A DNA stretch of 64,000 nucleotides from contig NZ_CP146022.1 of NCBI RefSeq assembly GCF_036967205.1, forward strand, positions 2,604,001 through 2,668,000, read 5' to 3'. Below, piece by piece: positions 38,664 to 47,724 of this stretch. Within the stretch, counting starts at the first letter, position 1, and each line of letters opens with the position of its first letter. Made by a program: the position numbers and the translations under genes. The notes beneath the pieces were generated by a model. It worked only from the letters and a program-made list of their open reading frames with translations. It was not told the DNA's origin and searched no databases. This stretch comes from Streptomyces sp. Q6. Lineage in GTDB: Bacteria; Actinomycetota; Actinomycetes; Streptomycetales; Streptomycetaceae.

Positions 38664-39527
38664 TCACACCGCGCCCAAGAACCCCCGCAACACGGCCTCC
38701 CCCGCGACAACCCCCCGCTCCGCAAGCACCGTGACGCCGGGCGCGGCCCACCCCGCCTCGGCCAACTCCCCATGCCCCGGCCGCCATCCACGGTCCGCGA
38801 CCTCCAGCAGATCCGCGTCCAGCAGCGAGTCACCGGCACCGAGCACCTGCCCCGCCCCGACCCGCCGGGCGACCTCCGCGACCGCCGCGCCCTTGGTCAA
38901 CGGCTTCGGCACGGCGTACACCTTCCGCCCCTGGAGCGACACGGTCCACCCGACCCCGTCGGCCCAGGCGCCGAGCTCCTTGACCCACCCGTCGGGCAGC
39001 AGCGCCCGCTCGACCACGAGGTACGCGAACAGGTCCTCCGCGACCCGCTCCTTCAGCAGCCACGCCGCGTCGGCGGACCGCACCATCCGCTCCCGCACCT
39101 CTTCGAGCGGCGCGCACTCGGCGTCCAGCCGCTCCCCGACAGCGGCCCGCCACTGCGGATCGGACACCCCGTCGACCAGCAGGTGCCCGCCGTTGGCGCA
39201 GATCGCGTACGTGGGCGCGGGGCCGGGCAACCGCACCCGCCCGTACTGCTCGCGCGTCCGCGTCGTCGTAGGGACGAACACCGCGCGCCGCCCGAGCTCC
39301 ACCAGCAGCGCGGCGGCCTCCTCGGTGACGTACGACAGCGGCTTGCCCTGGTAGACCTCGACGCAGAGCAGCCGCGGCGCCTCGGCGTCCGGCACGGTCA
39401 GACCGAGCGCGCCGGCGGAGTAGATGAGCGTACGGTCGAGATCACTGGCGACGACCGTCACGGAACCAGGAGCGGAGCCAGAACCGGACCCGCCGGAACG
39501 GGCCGCGGAATCAGAGGTGGAGGTCAC
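38664..39527 (-). CDS. HAD-family hydrolase of the Ter biosynthetic operon
   Basis: A 287-residue phosphatase of the Cof/SPP-like HAD class. Motif I is ASDLDRTLIYS, motif II is VPTTTRTREQY, then a cap (about 90-200), and motif IV is GAGDSLLDADLL. The position as last gene of a lyase-phosphoribosyltransferase-HAD operon next to TerD genes matches the published prediction (Anantharaman, Iyer and Aravind) of a pathway making a nucleoside-like metabolite. It would remove the phosphate from the product. Start GTG 39527 overlaps the previous TGA (GTGA), so it is translationally coupled. Confidence 0.85.
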   Translation of the reverse strand: MTSTSDSAARSGGSGSGSAPGSVTVVASDLDRTLIYSAGALGLTVPDAEAPRLLCVEVYQGKPLSYVTEEAAALLVELGRRAVFVPTTTRTREQYGRVRLPGPAPTYAICANGGHLLVDGVSDPQWRAAVGERLDAECAPLEEVRERMVRSADAAWLLKERVAEDLFAYLVVERALLPDGWVKELGAWADGVGWTVSLQGRKVYAVPKPLTKGAAVAEVARRVGAGQVLGAGDSLLDADLLEVADRGWRPGHGELAEAGWAAPGVTVLAERGVVAGEAVLRGFLGAV

Positions 39528-42067
39528 TTCGCCGCCACCGCCCTGCCGTCCGCTCCAGTGGCCCCGCGCGTGAACCGTGGATGGATCAACCCCACGCAGG
39601 TGTACGGGAGTTCGGCGACCTCCTCGACCGGCACACCGCGCTGCTCGGCGAGCAGCCGCACATGCTCCAGATCGGCGCCCGCCCCGGCCCGCGCGAGGAT
39701 CTTCCACGGCACGCGCCGCAGCAGCACCCGGGTCGTCTCGCCGACCCCCGGCTTCACCAGGTTCACGTCGTGGATGCCGTACTCCTCGCTGATCCGCTCG
39801 ACGGCGGCCCAGCCCTCCCACGTGGGTGTACGGTCCGCGCCGAGCAGTTCCTTCACGGCGGCGTCGACCGCGTCGCCGACCTGCGCGAACCGCTCCTCCA
39901 CCACGTCGAGGAACCGCCCCGACACATCCGAACCGGCCAGCTCCCGGTAGAACTTGGCGCCGTGGTAGTCCCCGGGACCGACCAGGTCGGCGCGGAGCAC
40001 GGTGCGTGAAATCAGCCCGGACACGGTCGAGTTGAGGCAGGCGGAGGGTATGAGGAAGTCCTCCCGCGTCCCGTACGTGCGCACGCACGACCCGGGGTCG
40101 GCGAGCACGGCGATCTCCGGGTCGAAGCCCGCGGGTCCGCCCGCGGCCTCGAACTCCTCTACGGCGGCGGCGAGTTCACGCGTGATGGCACCCTTGCCGG
40201 TCCAGCCGTCGACGAACACGACGTCCGTCGGGTCGTGGTGCGCGGCGAGCCACCGCAGCGCGTTCGCGTCGATGCCGCGCCCGCGCACGATGGACACGGC
40301 GTAGTGCGGCAGCTCGATCCCGTGCCGGGCCTGCGCCCAGCGTCGCATCAGCACGCCGACGGGCGTCCCGGCCCGCGCGAGCGACACCAGGACGGGGCGC
40401 GGCGAGCGCTCCGCGAGCACCGTCTCGGTCACGACGCCCACCGCGTGCGCGATCCGCGCGGCGGATGTGTCGAGCGCCGCGTGGAACAACTCCTGGTACT
40501 GCTCGGTGGGTTGGTACTCGACGGGCAGCGACTCCGCGTAGTGCGCGCCGCCGCTCTGGACGGCCTCCTCGCGCTCCTCGGTGGGCGCTTCGAGCCGTAC
40601 GTCCGAGAGGTCCTGGAGCAGCCAGCCGACCTCTTCGGGTGCGTACGAGGAGAAGTCGGGGCCGCGCAGCGGCTCGGGCAACGGCATGGACGGCCTTTCC
40701 TGAGGGACGAGGGAGGGAGCGCGCGAGGAGGCACGCGGCGGGACGGACGAAGCGGCGTACGGGGGAACGTACGAGGGGACGACGACCACGACGACGCGAC
40801 GCACGTGCTCGGCGACACGGTCCAACAACCCGCCGGGCGCGGCCAGTTCGGGTGTGTCACCGGCCGAGTCGAGGACGACGACGGCGGTGTCGAAGCCGCC
40901 GCCCGCCACGTTGTACGCGTACCGCTCGCCGGGCCCGTCGGCCGGTGCGTCGTGCGCGGGGAAGACGAGGCGGCTGCGGATCGCGTAGCCGGGATCGTCG
41001 ACGGCGAGGACCGGGGAGCGGGTGGTGGTGGAGTACGCGACGTCGGCGCCGGCGTCCTCCAGGGCGGTGGCCAGGCGCAGCGGCGCGTACATCAACTCCT
41101 CGTTGCCCAGGACGAGGACGCGTCCCTCGCCGAGGTGCGGGGCAATACGCGCGGCCATACCGGGCAGCGCCGCCACCAGCTCGGCACGGTGTCGCGGGGT
41201 GAACCCGTGCCGTCCGCCGTCCGGCACCCCGTCCGGCCAGCCGAGCGCGTCGAGCCGCACGATCTCGCCGCGCTCGCGCCGGGGCGCGGGCGTCGCGGCG
41301 CCCTCGTGGGCGGCGACCAGCGCCTTCCCCTTCTCCAGGACCCCGTCGGGCAGCCGCACCGAGCCGCGCGCGGTGACCACGAGATCGACGCGGGCGCCGA
41401 TCTCCCGGGCGAACCCTTCGAGCCGCCCCTGGTCGCCGGGCGAGCGCATGTCGACGAGAGCGACGATGACGTAGCGGTCGCGCGGGTACAGCGCGTGCAG
41501 TGCCCGGATGGTGTTGAGGACCGTGTTCCCCGTGGAGAACTCGTCGTCCACGAGGACCAAGGGCCCGTCCCCGGCCAGCAGTTGGGGATCCTCCGGGAGC
41601 AGCAGGTGGGAGGTCGCGTGCGAGTGCGACTCCTCGAAGCCGCCCGCGCTGGCGACGCCCTGGACGGGGCGGCGCGTGGAGTGCAGGTACGGGGCGAGCT
41701 CCAGGCCGTCGGCGACCGAGTGGCCGAGGCCGGTCGCGGTCTCGGCGTACCCGAGCACGACGGCGCGCCGCGCCGCCTCGTCACCGAGCAGACCCCGTAC
41801 TCGTACGCCCAGTTCGTGGCCGGAGCGCCACACCACGGTGGGGCTCTGCGGCACGTGCTTGCCCAGCACGTTCGACACGAGCAGATGCGCGCGCTTGGGG
41901 TTGCGCCGCAGCGCGAGCCCGAGCAGCCCGGTCAGCTCCTGGTCCCCGGTCAGCTCGACCCCGAGCCGCTCGGCGACCCACGTACCCGACCACTCCACTG
42001 TTCGTCCGTCCCTCGGGTCCACGTCGGTCATGCGGTGAGGCATGCCGTTGGTCATGCGGTCAGTCAT
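39524..42067 (-). CDS. Double phosphoribosyltransferase (PRTase_2-TRSP plus PRTase_1/StiP-PELOTA), one frame
   Basis: A single open frame of 847 residues. Residues about 15-250 form one phosphoribosyltransferase with the PRPP loop LVLVDDEFSTGNTVLNT. Then comes the TRSP region, with LVLGNEELMYAPLRLA and YSTTTRSPV. After a Pro/Ser-rich linker (about 430-460), a second unit starts MPLPEPLRGPDF (ATG 40687), with VFVDGWTGKGAITREL as its PRPP-type loop and a C-terminal PELOTA-like part. In most genomes I know these are two genes. Here there is no stop between them, yet AGGAAAGG stands 6 nt before the inner ATG, so both a fusion and a separate 387-residue product are possible. The ATG at 42067 overlaps the lyase stop (ATGA). 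Later in-frame ATGs (42031) are alternatives. Confidence 0.8.
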   Translation of the reverse strand: MTDRMTNGMPHRMTDVDPRDGRTVEWSGTWVAERLGVELTGDQELTGLLGLALRRNPKRAHLLVSNVLGKHVPQSPTVVWRSGHELGVRVRGLLGDEAARRAVVLGYAETATGLGHSVADGLELAPYLHSTRRPVQGVASAGGFEESHSHATSHLLLPEDPQLLAGDGPLVLVDDEFSTGNTVLNTIRALHALYPRDRYVIVALVDMRSPGDQGRLEGFAREIGARVDLVVTARGSVRLPDGVLEKGKALVAAHEGAATPAPRRERGEIVRLDALGWPDGVPDGGRHGFTPRHRAELVAALPGMAARIAPHLGEGRVLVLGNEELMYAPLRLATALEDAGADVAYSTTTRSPVLAVDDPGYAIRSRLVFPAHDAPADGPGERYAYNVAGGGFDTAVVVLDSAGDTPELAAPGGLLDRVAEHVRRVVVVVVPSYVPPYAASSVPPRASSRAPSLVPQERPSMPLPEPLRGPDFSSYAPEEVGWLLQDLSDVRLEAPTEEREEAVQSGGAHYAESLPVEYQPTEQYQELFHAALDTSAARIAHAVGVVTETVLAERSPRPVLVSLARAGTPVGVLMRRWAQARHGIELPHYAVSIVRGRGIDANALRWLAAHHDPTDVVFVDGWTGKGAITRELAAAVEEFEAAGGPAGFDPEIAVLADPGSCVRTYGTREDFLIPSACLNSTVSGLISRTVLRADLVGPGDYHGAKFYRELAGSDVSGRFLDVVEERFAQVGDAVDAAVKELLGADRTPTWEGWAAVERISEEYGIHDVNLVKPGVGETTRVLLRRVPWKILARAGAGADLEHVRLLAEQRGVPVEEVAELPYTCVGLIHPRFTRGATGADGRAVAAK

Positions 42068-43233
42068 GCGGCGGGCAGTCCCGCCGTCAGCAGCTCGACG
42101 AAGCCGACGTCCTCGCGGGCCACACCGAACGCCTCGGCGCGCTGCAACGTCCGCTCGGCCCAGGCGCGGTGCGGCTTCACCTCGTTCATCTTGTTCGTGT
42201 ACGCGGACCTGAGGACCCCGCCGCCGCCCCGCTCGGGCCGCAGGATGTCCGCCGCGTCGCTGTACTCCTCGTGGCTGACGACGGACAGCGCGTGGACGGG
42301 CAGTACGTGCGAGGGGTGGATGCAGGTCTTGCCGAGCAGGCCGTTGGCCCGGTCCAGCTCGATCTCGCGCAGCAGGCCGTCCAGATCGTGCTCGATGAGT
42401 GCCTGGCGCAACGGTTCGGCGCCCTCTTCGAGGAAGGGGCTGCGCCGTAGTTGCGGCTTGAACATCCGCTCCTGATGGCGGAAGTACTCCCAGACCGGGC
42501 CGGTCACCGTGAAGCCGGTGCCGTCGGCCCTCCCGAGGAGATTGACCACTTCACCGATGACGGAGGCCACGATCTGGACGTCGTACGCCGTCATGTCCGG
42601 GGGTCTGCGCAGTCCGTACGCGGAGCAGAAGTCGGTGACGCCGAGGCGCAGCGCGAGGACGCGGTCGCGGTACTTGTCGACGGTGCGGGATATCCCGGCG
42701 AGGGTCTCGGTGCGCGTCTCCAGGTGGAGCAGCTCGGGCGACTCCAGGACCGGCATGGCGAAAAGCCGCCGCCCCGTGGCCGCCTCGGCCGCGGTCAGGG
42801 CCTCCAGGAACGGAACGCCCCGCTCCTCGGTGAACTTCGGCAGAACGAATCCGGACAGCAGTTCCACGGCGGGGCCGAGACGGCGTACGAGATCGGCTAT
42901 CTGGTCGGGCGTCCGGACGCGGATGAACAGCAGGGGCGGCTCGACCCCGGGCCGCCCGTGGAGGTCGGCGAACTGTCGCACCAGGTTGTCCTCGGCCCCG
43001 GACACCTCCGCGTCGTCGATCGAGTCCTCCAGGCACAGGACCATGGAGACGACGCCGCGGCCGGCCTGCTTGAGGACGTCGTCGGCGAGGGACGGCCGGG
43101 TTGCGGGGCTGTAGAGCGTGGCGCCGAGCGCCGCCGCGAGCATGCGGGGCGCGGAGTCCGCGGTGAAGGCCGTCGGCTCCTGATGGAACAGACGTTCCCG
43201 CACCGCAGGGGCGATGTGCCCGAAATGACGCAT
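42064..43233 (-). CDS. HpcH/HpaI-type C-C bond lyase of the Ter operon
   Basis: A 389-residue TIM-barrel protein related to citrate-lyase beta and malyl-CoA lyases. Recognisable parts are the metal/acid site LCLEDSIDDAEV, PLLFIRVRTPDQI and MPVLESPELL. This family (C-C_Bond_Lyase) occurs almost only in Ter biosynthetic operons and is thought to make or trim the carbon unit joined by the phosphoribosyltransferases. GGGGGAG stands 5 nt before the ATG at 43233. It is the first gene of a three-gene operon and divergent from TerD. Confidence 0.85.
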   Translation of the reverse strand: MRHFGHIAPAVRERLFHQEPTAFTADSAPRMLAAALGATLYSPATRPSLADDVLKQAGRGVVSMVLCLEDSIDDAEVSGAEDNLVRQFADLHGRPGVEPPLLFIRVRTPDQIADLVRRLGPAVELLSGFVLPKFTEERGVPFLEALTAAEAATGRRLFAMPVLESPELLHLETRTETLAGISRTVDKYRDRVLALRLGVTDFCSAYGLRRPPDMTAYDVQIVASVIGEVVNLLGRADGTGFTVTGPVWEYFRHQERMFKPQLRRSPFLEEGAEPLRQALIEHDLDGLLREIELDRANGLLGKTCIHPSHVLPVHALSVVSHEEYSDAADILRPERGGGGVLRSAYTNKMNEVKPHRAWAERTLQRAEAFGVAREDVGFVELLTAGLPAA

Positions 43234-43276
43234 AAGTCTCCCCCGTGGTGCCTGGCCGTTCGACGTGATGTGGCCG

Positions 43277-43303
43277 GTAATAGTACGTACAAACCTGTGT
43301 CAA
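43277..43303 (-). promoter_or_regulatory. Putative promoter of the lyase-PRTase-HAD operon
   Basis: Reading the minus strand, TTGACA (43298-43303) is followed by a 15-nt spacer and TATTAC (43277-43282), 44 nt upstream of the ATG. The spacer is short for a housekeeping promoter, so an activator or another sigma factor may be needed. Confidence 0.4.
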
Positions 43304-43431
43304 GAGTTCCCGGCTGCAATGAAATTCTGGTAACCCATGCATGTCGGGCGGTGTGTTCCGGGCCCGCGCGAGGCCGACGATCTCGGCACCCCACGTTGTC
43401 CCGGCGCTGAGCGGGAAGGCAGGATGACCGC

Positions 43432-44202
43432 ATGACGCACGCGATGCTCAAGGGGGCGAACGTCCCGCTCGACGCCACGGCTGTGCGCGCCGTGCTCCGC
43501 TGGTCCCCGGGGCAGGGCGTGCCGGACGTGGACGCCTCGGCGCTCCTGCTCGGCCCGGACGGACGGGTCCGCTCGGACGAGGACTTCGTCTTCTACAACC
43601 AGCCGCGACACCCTTCGGGGAAGGTCTGGCGGCTCGGCAAGAAGCGGGTTCCCGAGGGCCTGACCGACACCGTGCAGGCGGACCTCTCCGGCATCGCGCC
43701 CGAGGTCTCCCGGGTACTCCTGGTCGCCTCCGCCGACGACATCACGTTCGAGAACGTCCCGGCGCTGCGCATGTTCGTCTACGACGCCGCCTCCGACGGC
43801 TCGGAACCGGTGGCGCACTTCGACATCAAGCCGGAGACCGGCGCCGAGACCGCGCTGATCTGCGGCGAGCTGTACCGGCGCGGTGACGGCTGGCGGCTGC
43901 GCGCGGTCGGCGAGGGCTATTCGAACGGTCTGGTGGGCCTCGCGACGGACTTCGGCATCTCGGTCGACGAGTCCGCCGAACCGGCCACGGCCGAGCCCGC
44001 GCCCGCCCCGCAGCCCGCCGCCCCGTCCTTCCCGCTGCCGCCCCAGCAGCCTCCTGGCTACGGCTACCCGCCGACCCCGGCCACCCAGCCCGCCCCGCCG
44101 TCGCAGCCCGCCTACGGCTACCCGCAGCCGGTGGCGGCGGTGGCCGTGCCGGATCCGGCCTTCCGGCTCCCGCCGCAGGGTCCGCAGTTCATCGGCCGGT
44201 GA
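43432..44202 (+). CDS. TerD-family protein with proline-rich tail
   Basis: A 256-residue protein. Residues 1 to about 180 are a TerD calcium-binding beta-sandwich ([50 protein letters not shown]). The acidic calcium motif is shorter than in the two TerD copies at 46305 and 46985. The last 75 residues are a Pro/Ala/Tyr-rich tail ([12 protein letters not shown]), likely disordered and possibly membrane- or partner-associated. It is divergent from the biosynthetic operon across 198 bp, so both may share control. Confidence 0.87.
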   Translation: MTHAMLKGANVPLDATAVRAVLRWSPGQGVPDVDASALLLGPDGRVRSDEDFVFYNQPRHPSGKVWRLGKKRVPEGLTDTVQADLSGIAPEVSRVLLVASADDITFENVPALRMFVYDAASDGSEPVAHFDIKPETGAETALICGELYRRGDGWRLRAVGEGYSNGLVGLATDFGISVDESAEPATAEPAPAPQPAAPSFPLPPQQPPGYGYPPTPATQPAPPSQPAYGYPQPVAAVAVPDPAFRLPPQGPQFIGR

Positions 44203-44212
44203 GCGCGGCGGG

Positions 44213-44959
44213 CTAACGGCCTGCCACCTTCGACTTGTAGCCGCGGCCCCACTGGAGCCCCCACCCGTACAGGCGGTCCAGCTCGGCCTGGAACCCGTAC
44301 ACGAACTTCACCTCGCGCCGCACGACCAGATCGCCCTTGACGTTCTCGATGGAGATGACGGCGCACGAGCGGGCCTGCGGCGCCCGCTCGTCAAGGTGGA
44401 TCTCGATCCGCGGCCCGTTGCTCGGGTACAGCGTCACCACCGCGTGCGTACGGTCGAACGCCGGCGTCTGGTCGTAGATGTAGACGAACACCAGTAGTCG
44501 CTTGATGGCGTCGCGGTGATCGAGATTGACGTAGATGGTCTCACCGGACGCCGAGCCGAACCGGTCGTCCCCGCTGAGCTTCACGTACGGCGGCTCGTTG
44601 AGCGCCCCGAAGAGACTGCCCAGCGGCTGCACGACCCCCTTCTCGCCGTCGACCAGCTCGTACAGGCAGCCGAGGTCCAGGTCGACGTTGACCATGGACT
44701 GGGTGTGCGCCTGGACGACGTCGGGCTTGAACATGCTGAACGGGTGCCGCAGCAGGCTGTTCTTCTCCGGCCCGCCGATGTCCGAGGTCCGCATCCGCCA
44801 GGAGAGGTTGACCCGCAGATTGCCGGTGGCCGCGCCCTGCTTCGAGAGCGAGACGACCGGGTGCCGCTTGGTCAGCTCGATGGTGTTGGTCGCCGCCGTG
44901 CCCGAATCGAACTCGAACTGCGCGGAACCCCCGCGCCAAAGCCTGTCCCAGAAGGACAT
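44213..44959 (-). CDS. Tellurium resistance TerA-like protein
   Basis: A 248-residue cytoplasmic protein starting MSFWDRLWRGG, with ELTKRHPVVSLSK, then NVDLDLGCLYEL (a TerD-like calcium loop) and SGDDRFGSASGE. This is the TerA branch of the TerD superfamily, which in Ter complexes sits with TerC and TerD. It ends YGWGLQWGRGYKSKV. It converges on the preceding TerD gene with 10 bp between stops. A hairpin at 45007-45049 separates it from the upstream DUF475 gene, so it probably has its own promoter. Confidence 0.83.
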   Translation of the reverse strand: MSFWDRLWRGGSAQFEFDSGTAATNTIELTKRHPVVSLSKQGAATGNLRVNLSWRMRTSDIGGPEKNSLLRHPFSMFKPDVVQAHTQSMVNVDLDLGCLYELVDGEKGVVQPLGSLFGALNEPPYVKLSGDDRFGSASGETIYVNLDHRDAIKRLLVFVYIYDQTPAFDRTHAVVTLYPSNGPRIEIHLDERAPQARSCAVISIENVKGDLVVRREVKFVYGFQAELDRLYGWGLQWGRGYKSKVAGR

Positions 44960-45006
44960 TCCGCCCCCAAATGCCGTGCCGTACGTGCATGTCTGCGTAC
45001 ATGCCG

Positions 45007-45049
45007 ACGGGGCGGCCGCGGAGGACTCGTCCTCGTACGACCGCCCCGT
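45007..45049 (-). terminator. Hairpin between DUF475 and TerA genes
   Basis: acggggcgg (45007-45015) pairs with ccgccccgt (45041-45049). Inside, gagga/tcctc (45021-45034) forms a second stem. It is likely a terminator for the DUF475 transcript. Confidence 0.6.
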
Positions 45050-45071
45050 TCACAGGGTTCCAGTAATGCCC

Positions 45072-45088
45072 CCGGGGTCAAACCCCGG
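45072..45088 (-). terminator. Small hairpin at the DUF475 stop
   Basis: ccggggt / accccgg with a 3-nt loop spans the stop codon of the DUF475 gene. It may act with the larger hairpin 23 nt further on. Confidence 0.4.
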
Positions 45089-46223
45089 ACGAGACCTCAG
45101 TCTTGTCCGGGCTCCCGGAGTTTCCCTCCTCGGCCGCGATCCGCTTGTTGCGGCGCACCGAGGACAGGAACGACCAGGCGATGAGGACGACGCCGACCAG
45201 GCCGGTGATGACCTCGTTGATCTCGTACTGGATGGTCACCAGGAGGATCACGGCGAGCGCGCCGATCGCGTAGTGCGCGCCGTGCTCCAGGTACACGTAG
45301 TCGTCCAGCGTGCCCTGGCGGACCAGGTAGACCGTGAGCGACCGGACGTACATGGCGCCGATGCCGAGGCCGAGCGCCATCAGGACGATGTCGTTCGTGA
45401 TCGCGAAGGCGCCGATGACACCGTCGAACGAGAACGACGCGTCCAGGACCTCGAGGTAGAGGAACATGAAGAACGCGGCCTTGCCGGCCATCAGGACCGC
45501 CGACTGCGGCTTGCCCTCGCGCTTGGCCTTCTCCTCGGCCTCGTGCTCGCGCTCCTCCTCTTCCTCGAGCCGGTTCTCGAAGAAGCTGGAGAGCCCGCCG
45601 ACGATGAGGTACGTGATCAGACCCGCGACTCCGGCCAGCAGCACCGTCGCCTGCTTGTCGACGTGCGCGCCGCCGTGCTGGTGCGCGTTGACCGCGACGG
45701 TCATGGAGGCGACGAGGAGCAGGATCAGGGCGATGCAGACCGACAGCATGTCGACCTTGCCGAGCTTGGCGAGCGGCCGCTCGATCCAGCGCAGCCACTG
45801 GATGTCGCGCTCCTCGAAGATGAAGTCGAGGAAGATCATCATCAGGAACATGCCACCGAACGCGGCGATGGACGGGTGCGCGTCCGTCACCAGCTGCTGG
45901 TAGCGGTCGGGCTGGTTGAACGCCAGGTCGACGGCCTCGACCGGGCCCATCTTGGCGCTGATCGCGACGATCACGACCGGGAAGACCAGGCGCATGCCGA
46001 AGACGGCGATCAGCACACCGATCGTGAGGAAGATCTTCTGCCAGAAGGCACTCATCTTCTTCAGGATTCCGGCGTTGACGACCGCGTTGTCGAAGGACAG
46101 CGAGATCTCGAGGATGGCGAGGATCGCCACGACCCCGAAGGCTTCCCATCCGTCGTAGAACACCGCCGCGATCAAACCGAGCACGGTGATCGCGAACGAC
46201 CAGCCGAAGGTTTTCAGAACCAC
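45078..46223 (-). CDS. DUF475 TerC-like integral membrane protein
   Basis: A 381-residue protein of the DUF475/TerC group with about nine spans. Two acidic intramembrane motifs of the TerC fold are clear: EISLSFDNAVVNAGIL near residue 40 and EVLDASFSFDGVIGAFA near residue 270, both carrying an Asp likely to bind a metal ion. A charged insert (EEEEEREHEAEEKAKREG) sits mid-chain, and a His-rich loop (NAHQHGGAHVD) is outside. It probably forms the membrane part of the Ter complex or exports Mn. Start GTG 46223 has GGGG 7 nt upstream. Confidence 0.87.
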   Translation of the reverse strand: MVLKTFGWSFAITVLGLIAAVFYDGWEAFGVVAILAILEISLSFDNAVVNAGILKKMSAFWQKIFLTIGVLIAVFGMRLVFPVVIVAISAKMGPVEAVDLAFNQPDRYQQLVTDAHPSIAAFGGMFLMMIFLDFIFEERDIQWLRWIERPLAKLGKVDMLSVCIALILLLVASMTVAVNAHQHGGAHVDKQATVLLAGVAGLITYLIVGGLSSFFENRLEEEEEREHEAEEKAKREGKPQSAVLMAGKAAFFMFLYLEVLDASFSFDGVIGAFAITNDIVLMALGLGIGAMYVRSLTVYLVRQGTLDDYVYLEHGAHYAIGALAVILLVTIQYEINEVITGLVGVVLIAWSFLSSVRRNKRIAAEEGNSGSPDKTEVSSGV

Positions 46224-46304
46224 TGGCTACCCCATCATGTGTACGGGTTTCCCCGTGCTGGTTGTACGGGGCTCCCCCGCTCCGTGCACGGCTTTAGCAA
46301 CGCT

Positions 46305-46880
46305 TTATGAAACGTTGACTCCGAAGTCTAGAGCGATGCCCCGAAGCCCGGACGCGTACCCCTGGCCGACCGCACGGAACTTCCACTCCCCGCCGTACCG
46401 GTAGACCTCACCGAAGATCATGGCGGTTTCGGTGGAGGCGTCCTCGGACAGGTCGTAGCGCGCGAGCTCCTGGCCGTCCGCCTGGTTCACGACGCGGATG
46501 AACGCGTTGCTGACCTGGCCGAACGTCTGCCCTCGGTTGTCGGCGTCGTGGATCGACACCGGGAAGATGATCTTGTCGCAGGTGGCCGGCACCTTGGAGA
46601 GGTCGATCAGGATCGACTCGTCGTCGCCCTCGCCCTCACCCGTGAGGTTGTCCCCGGTGTGTTCGACGGAGCCGTCGGGGCTCTTCAGCTGGTTGTAGAA
46701 GATGAACCACTCGTCGCCCATGACCCGGCCGCCGCTGCACAGCAGCGCGCTGGCGTCGAGGTCGAAGTCGGCGCCGGTGGTCGAGCGCGCGTCCCAGCCG
46801 AGCCCGACGAGAATCTGTGTGAGGTTCGGTGCGGCCTTGGAGAGGGAGACATTGCCTCCCTTGGCGAGCGTGACGCCCAT
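46305..46880 (-). CDS. terD: TerD calcium-binding stress protein (copy 1)
   Basis: A 191-residue TerD protein: [15 protein letters not shown] start, calcium loops in [10 protein letters not shown] and GEGEGDDE, and the end [15 protein letters not shown]. The family binds Ca and takes part in tellurite, colicin or general stress responses. GGAGG is near the ATG at 46880. It is a tandem paralogue of the next TerD, to which it is similar along its whole length; a strong hairpin lies between the two. The DUF475 gene follows 81 bp downstream on the same strand. Confidence 0.92.
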   Translation of the reverse strand: MGVTLAKGGNVSLSKAAPNLTQILVGLGWDARSTTGADFDLDASALLCSGGRVMGDEWFIFYNQLKSPDGSVEHTGDNLTGEGEGDDESILIDLSKVPATCDKIIFPVSIHDADNRGQTFGQVSNAFIRVVNQADGQELARYDLSEDASTETAMIFGEVYRYGGEWKFRAVGQGYASGLRGIALDFGVNVS

Positions 46881-46922
46881 GATCCTGGTCCTCCCCGGTG
46901 TAAGGCGGTGCGGTGTCGAGCG

Positions 46923-46959
46923 CGTCCGGCGCCGCACTGGAGAAGTGCGGCGCCGGACG
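46923..46959 (-). terminator. Strong 16-bp hairpin between the two TerD genes
   Basis: cgtccggcgccgcact (46923-46938) pairs perfectly with 46944-46959 around ggaga. It probably ends or attenuates the upstream terD transcript before the downstream copy. Confidence 0.8.
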
Positions 46960-46984
46960 GTTGAGCGTGGTGGTGCGCTTCGGC

Positions 46985-47560
46985 TCAGACGTTGACGCCG
47001 AAGTCCTGCGCGATGCCGCGCAGACCCGAGGCGTAGCCCTGGCCGACGGCGCGGAACTTCCACTCCGCCCCGTTCCGGTACAGCTCACCGAAGACCATGG
47101 CGGTCTCGGTGGAGGCGTCCTCGGACAGGTCGTAACGGGCGATCTCCGCGCCGCCCGTCTGGTTCACGACGCGGATGAACGCGTTGCGCACCTGACCGAA
47201 GGACTGCTGGCGGTTCTCGGCGTCGTAGATCGAGACCGGGAACACGATCTTGTCGACATCGGCCGGGACCGTCGCGAGGTTGACCTTGACCTGCTCGTCG
47301 TCGCCCTCGCCCTCACCGGTGGTGTTGTCGCCGGTGTGCTCGACCGATCCGTCCGCGCTCTTCAGGTTGTTGAAGAACACGAAGTCCTGGTCGTTGCGGA
47401 CCTTGCCCTCGGCGTTCGTGAGGATGGCGCTGGCATCGAGGTCGAAGTCCGTACCTGTGGTGGTACGAACGTCCCAACCCAGGCCCACGACGACCGCCGT
47501 GAGGCCCGGGGCCTCCTTGCTCAGCGATACGTTGCCGCCCTTGCTGAGGCTGACTCCCAC
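46985..47560 (-). CDS. terD: TerD calcium-binding stress protein (copy 2)
   Basis: A 191-residue TerD protein: [34 protein letters not shown] and [15 protein letters not shown]. Both calcium motifs are intact. The start is GTG 47560, with GGGAGG 4 nt upstream. It is the most upstream of the minus-strand ter genes here, so its promoter lies in the 47561-47724 gap next to the peroxiredoxin gene. Function as for copy 1. Confidence 0.92.
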   Translation of the reverse strand: MGVSLSKGGNVSLSKEAPGLTAVVVGLGWDVRTTTGTDFDLDASAILTNAEGKVRNDQDFVFFNNLKSADGSVEHTGDNTTGEGEGDDEQVKVNLATVPADVDKIVFPVSIYDAENRQQSFGQVRNAFIRVVNQTGGAEIARYDLSEDASTETAMVFGELYRNGAEWKFRAVGQGYASGLRGIAQDFGVNV

Positions 47561-47724
47561 GAGTCCTCCCTTGGTCTTGAGGGGCGGGGAGCCCCGTAGT
47601 GCGTCTGGCATCGGATCAACGTCTGGATCCTAGTGACGGGTTCCCGCCCCCGGCGAGGCTTCTTACAGGGTGTCGAGATACCGGTCGTCGACTCGCGGGT
47701 CGACCTACATCGACCTGCGTCGAC

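Noticed and set aside
42031-42067. Repeated catgcggt words at the phosphoribosyltransferase start as an operator
   Set aside because: They are in-frame codons giving repeated Met-Thr, and the ATGA overlap explains initiation. A regulatory role is not needed.
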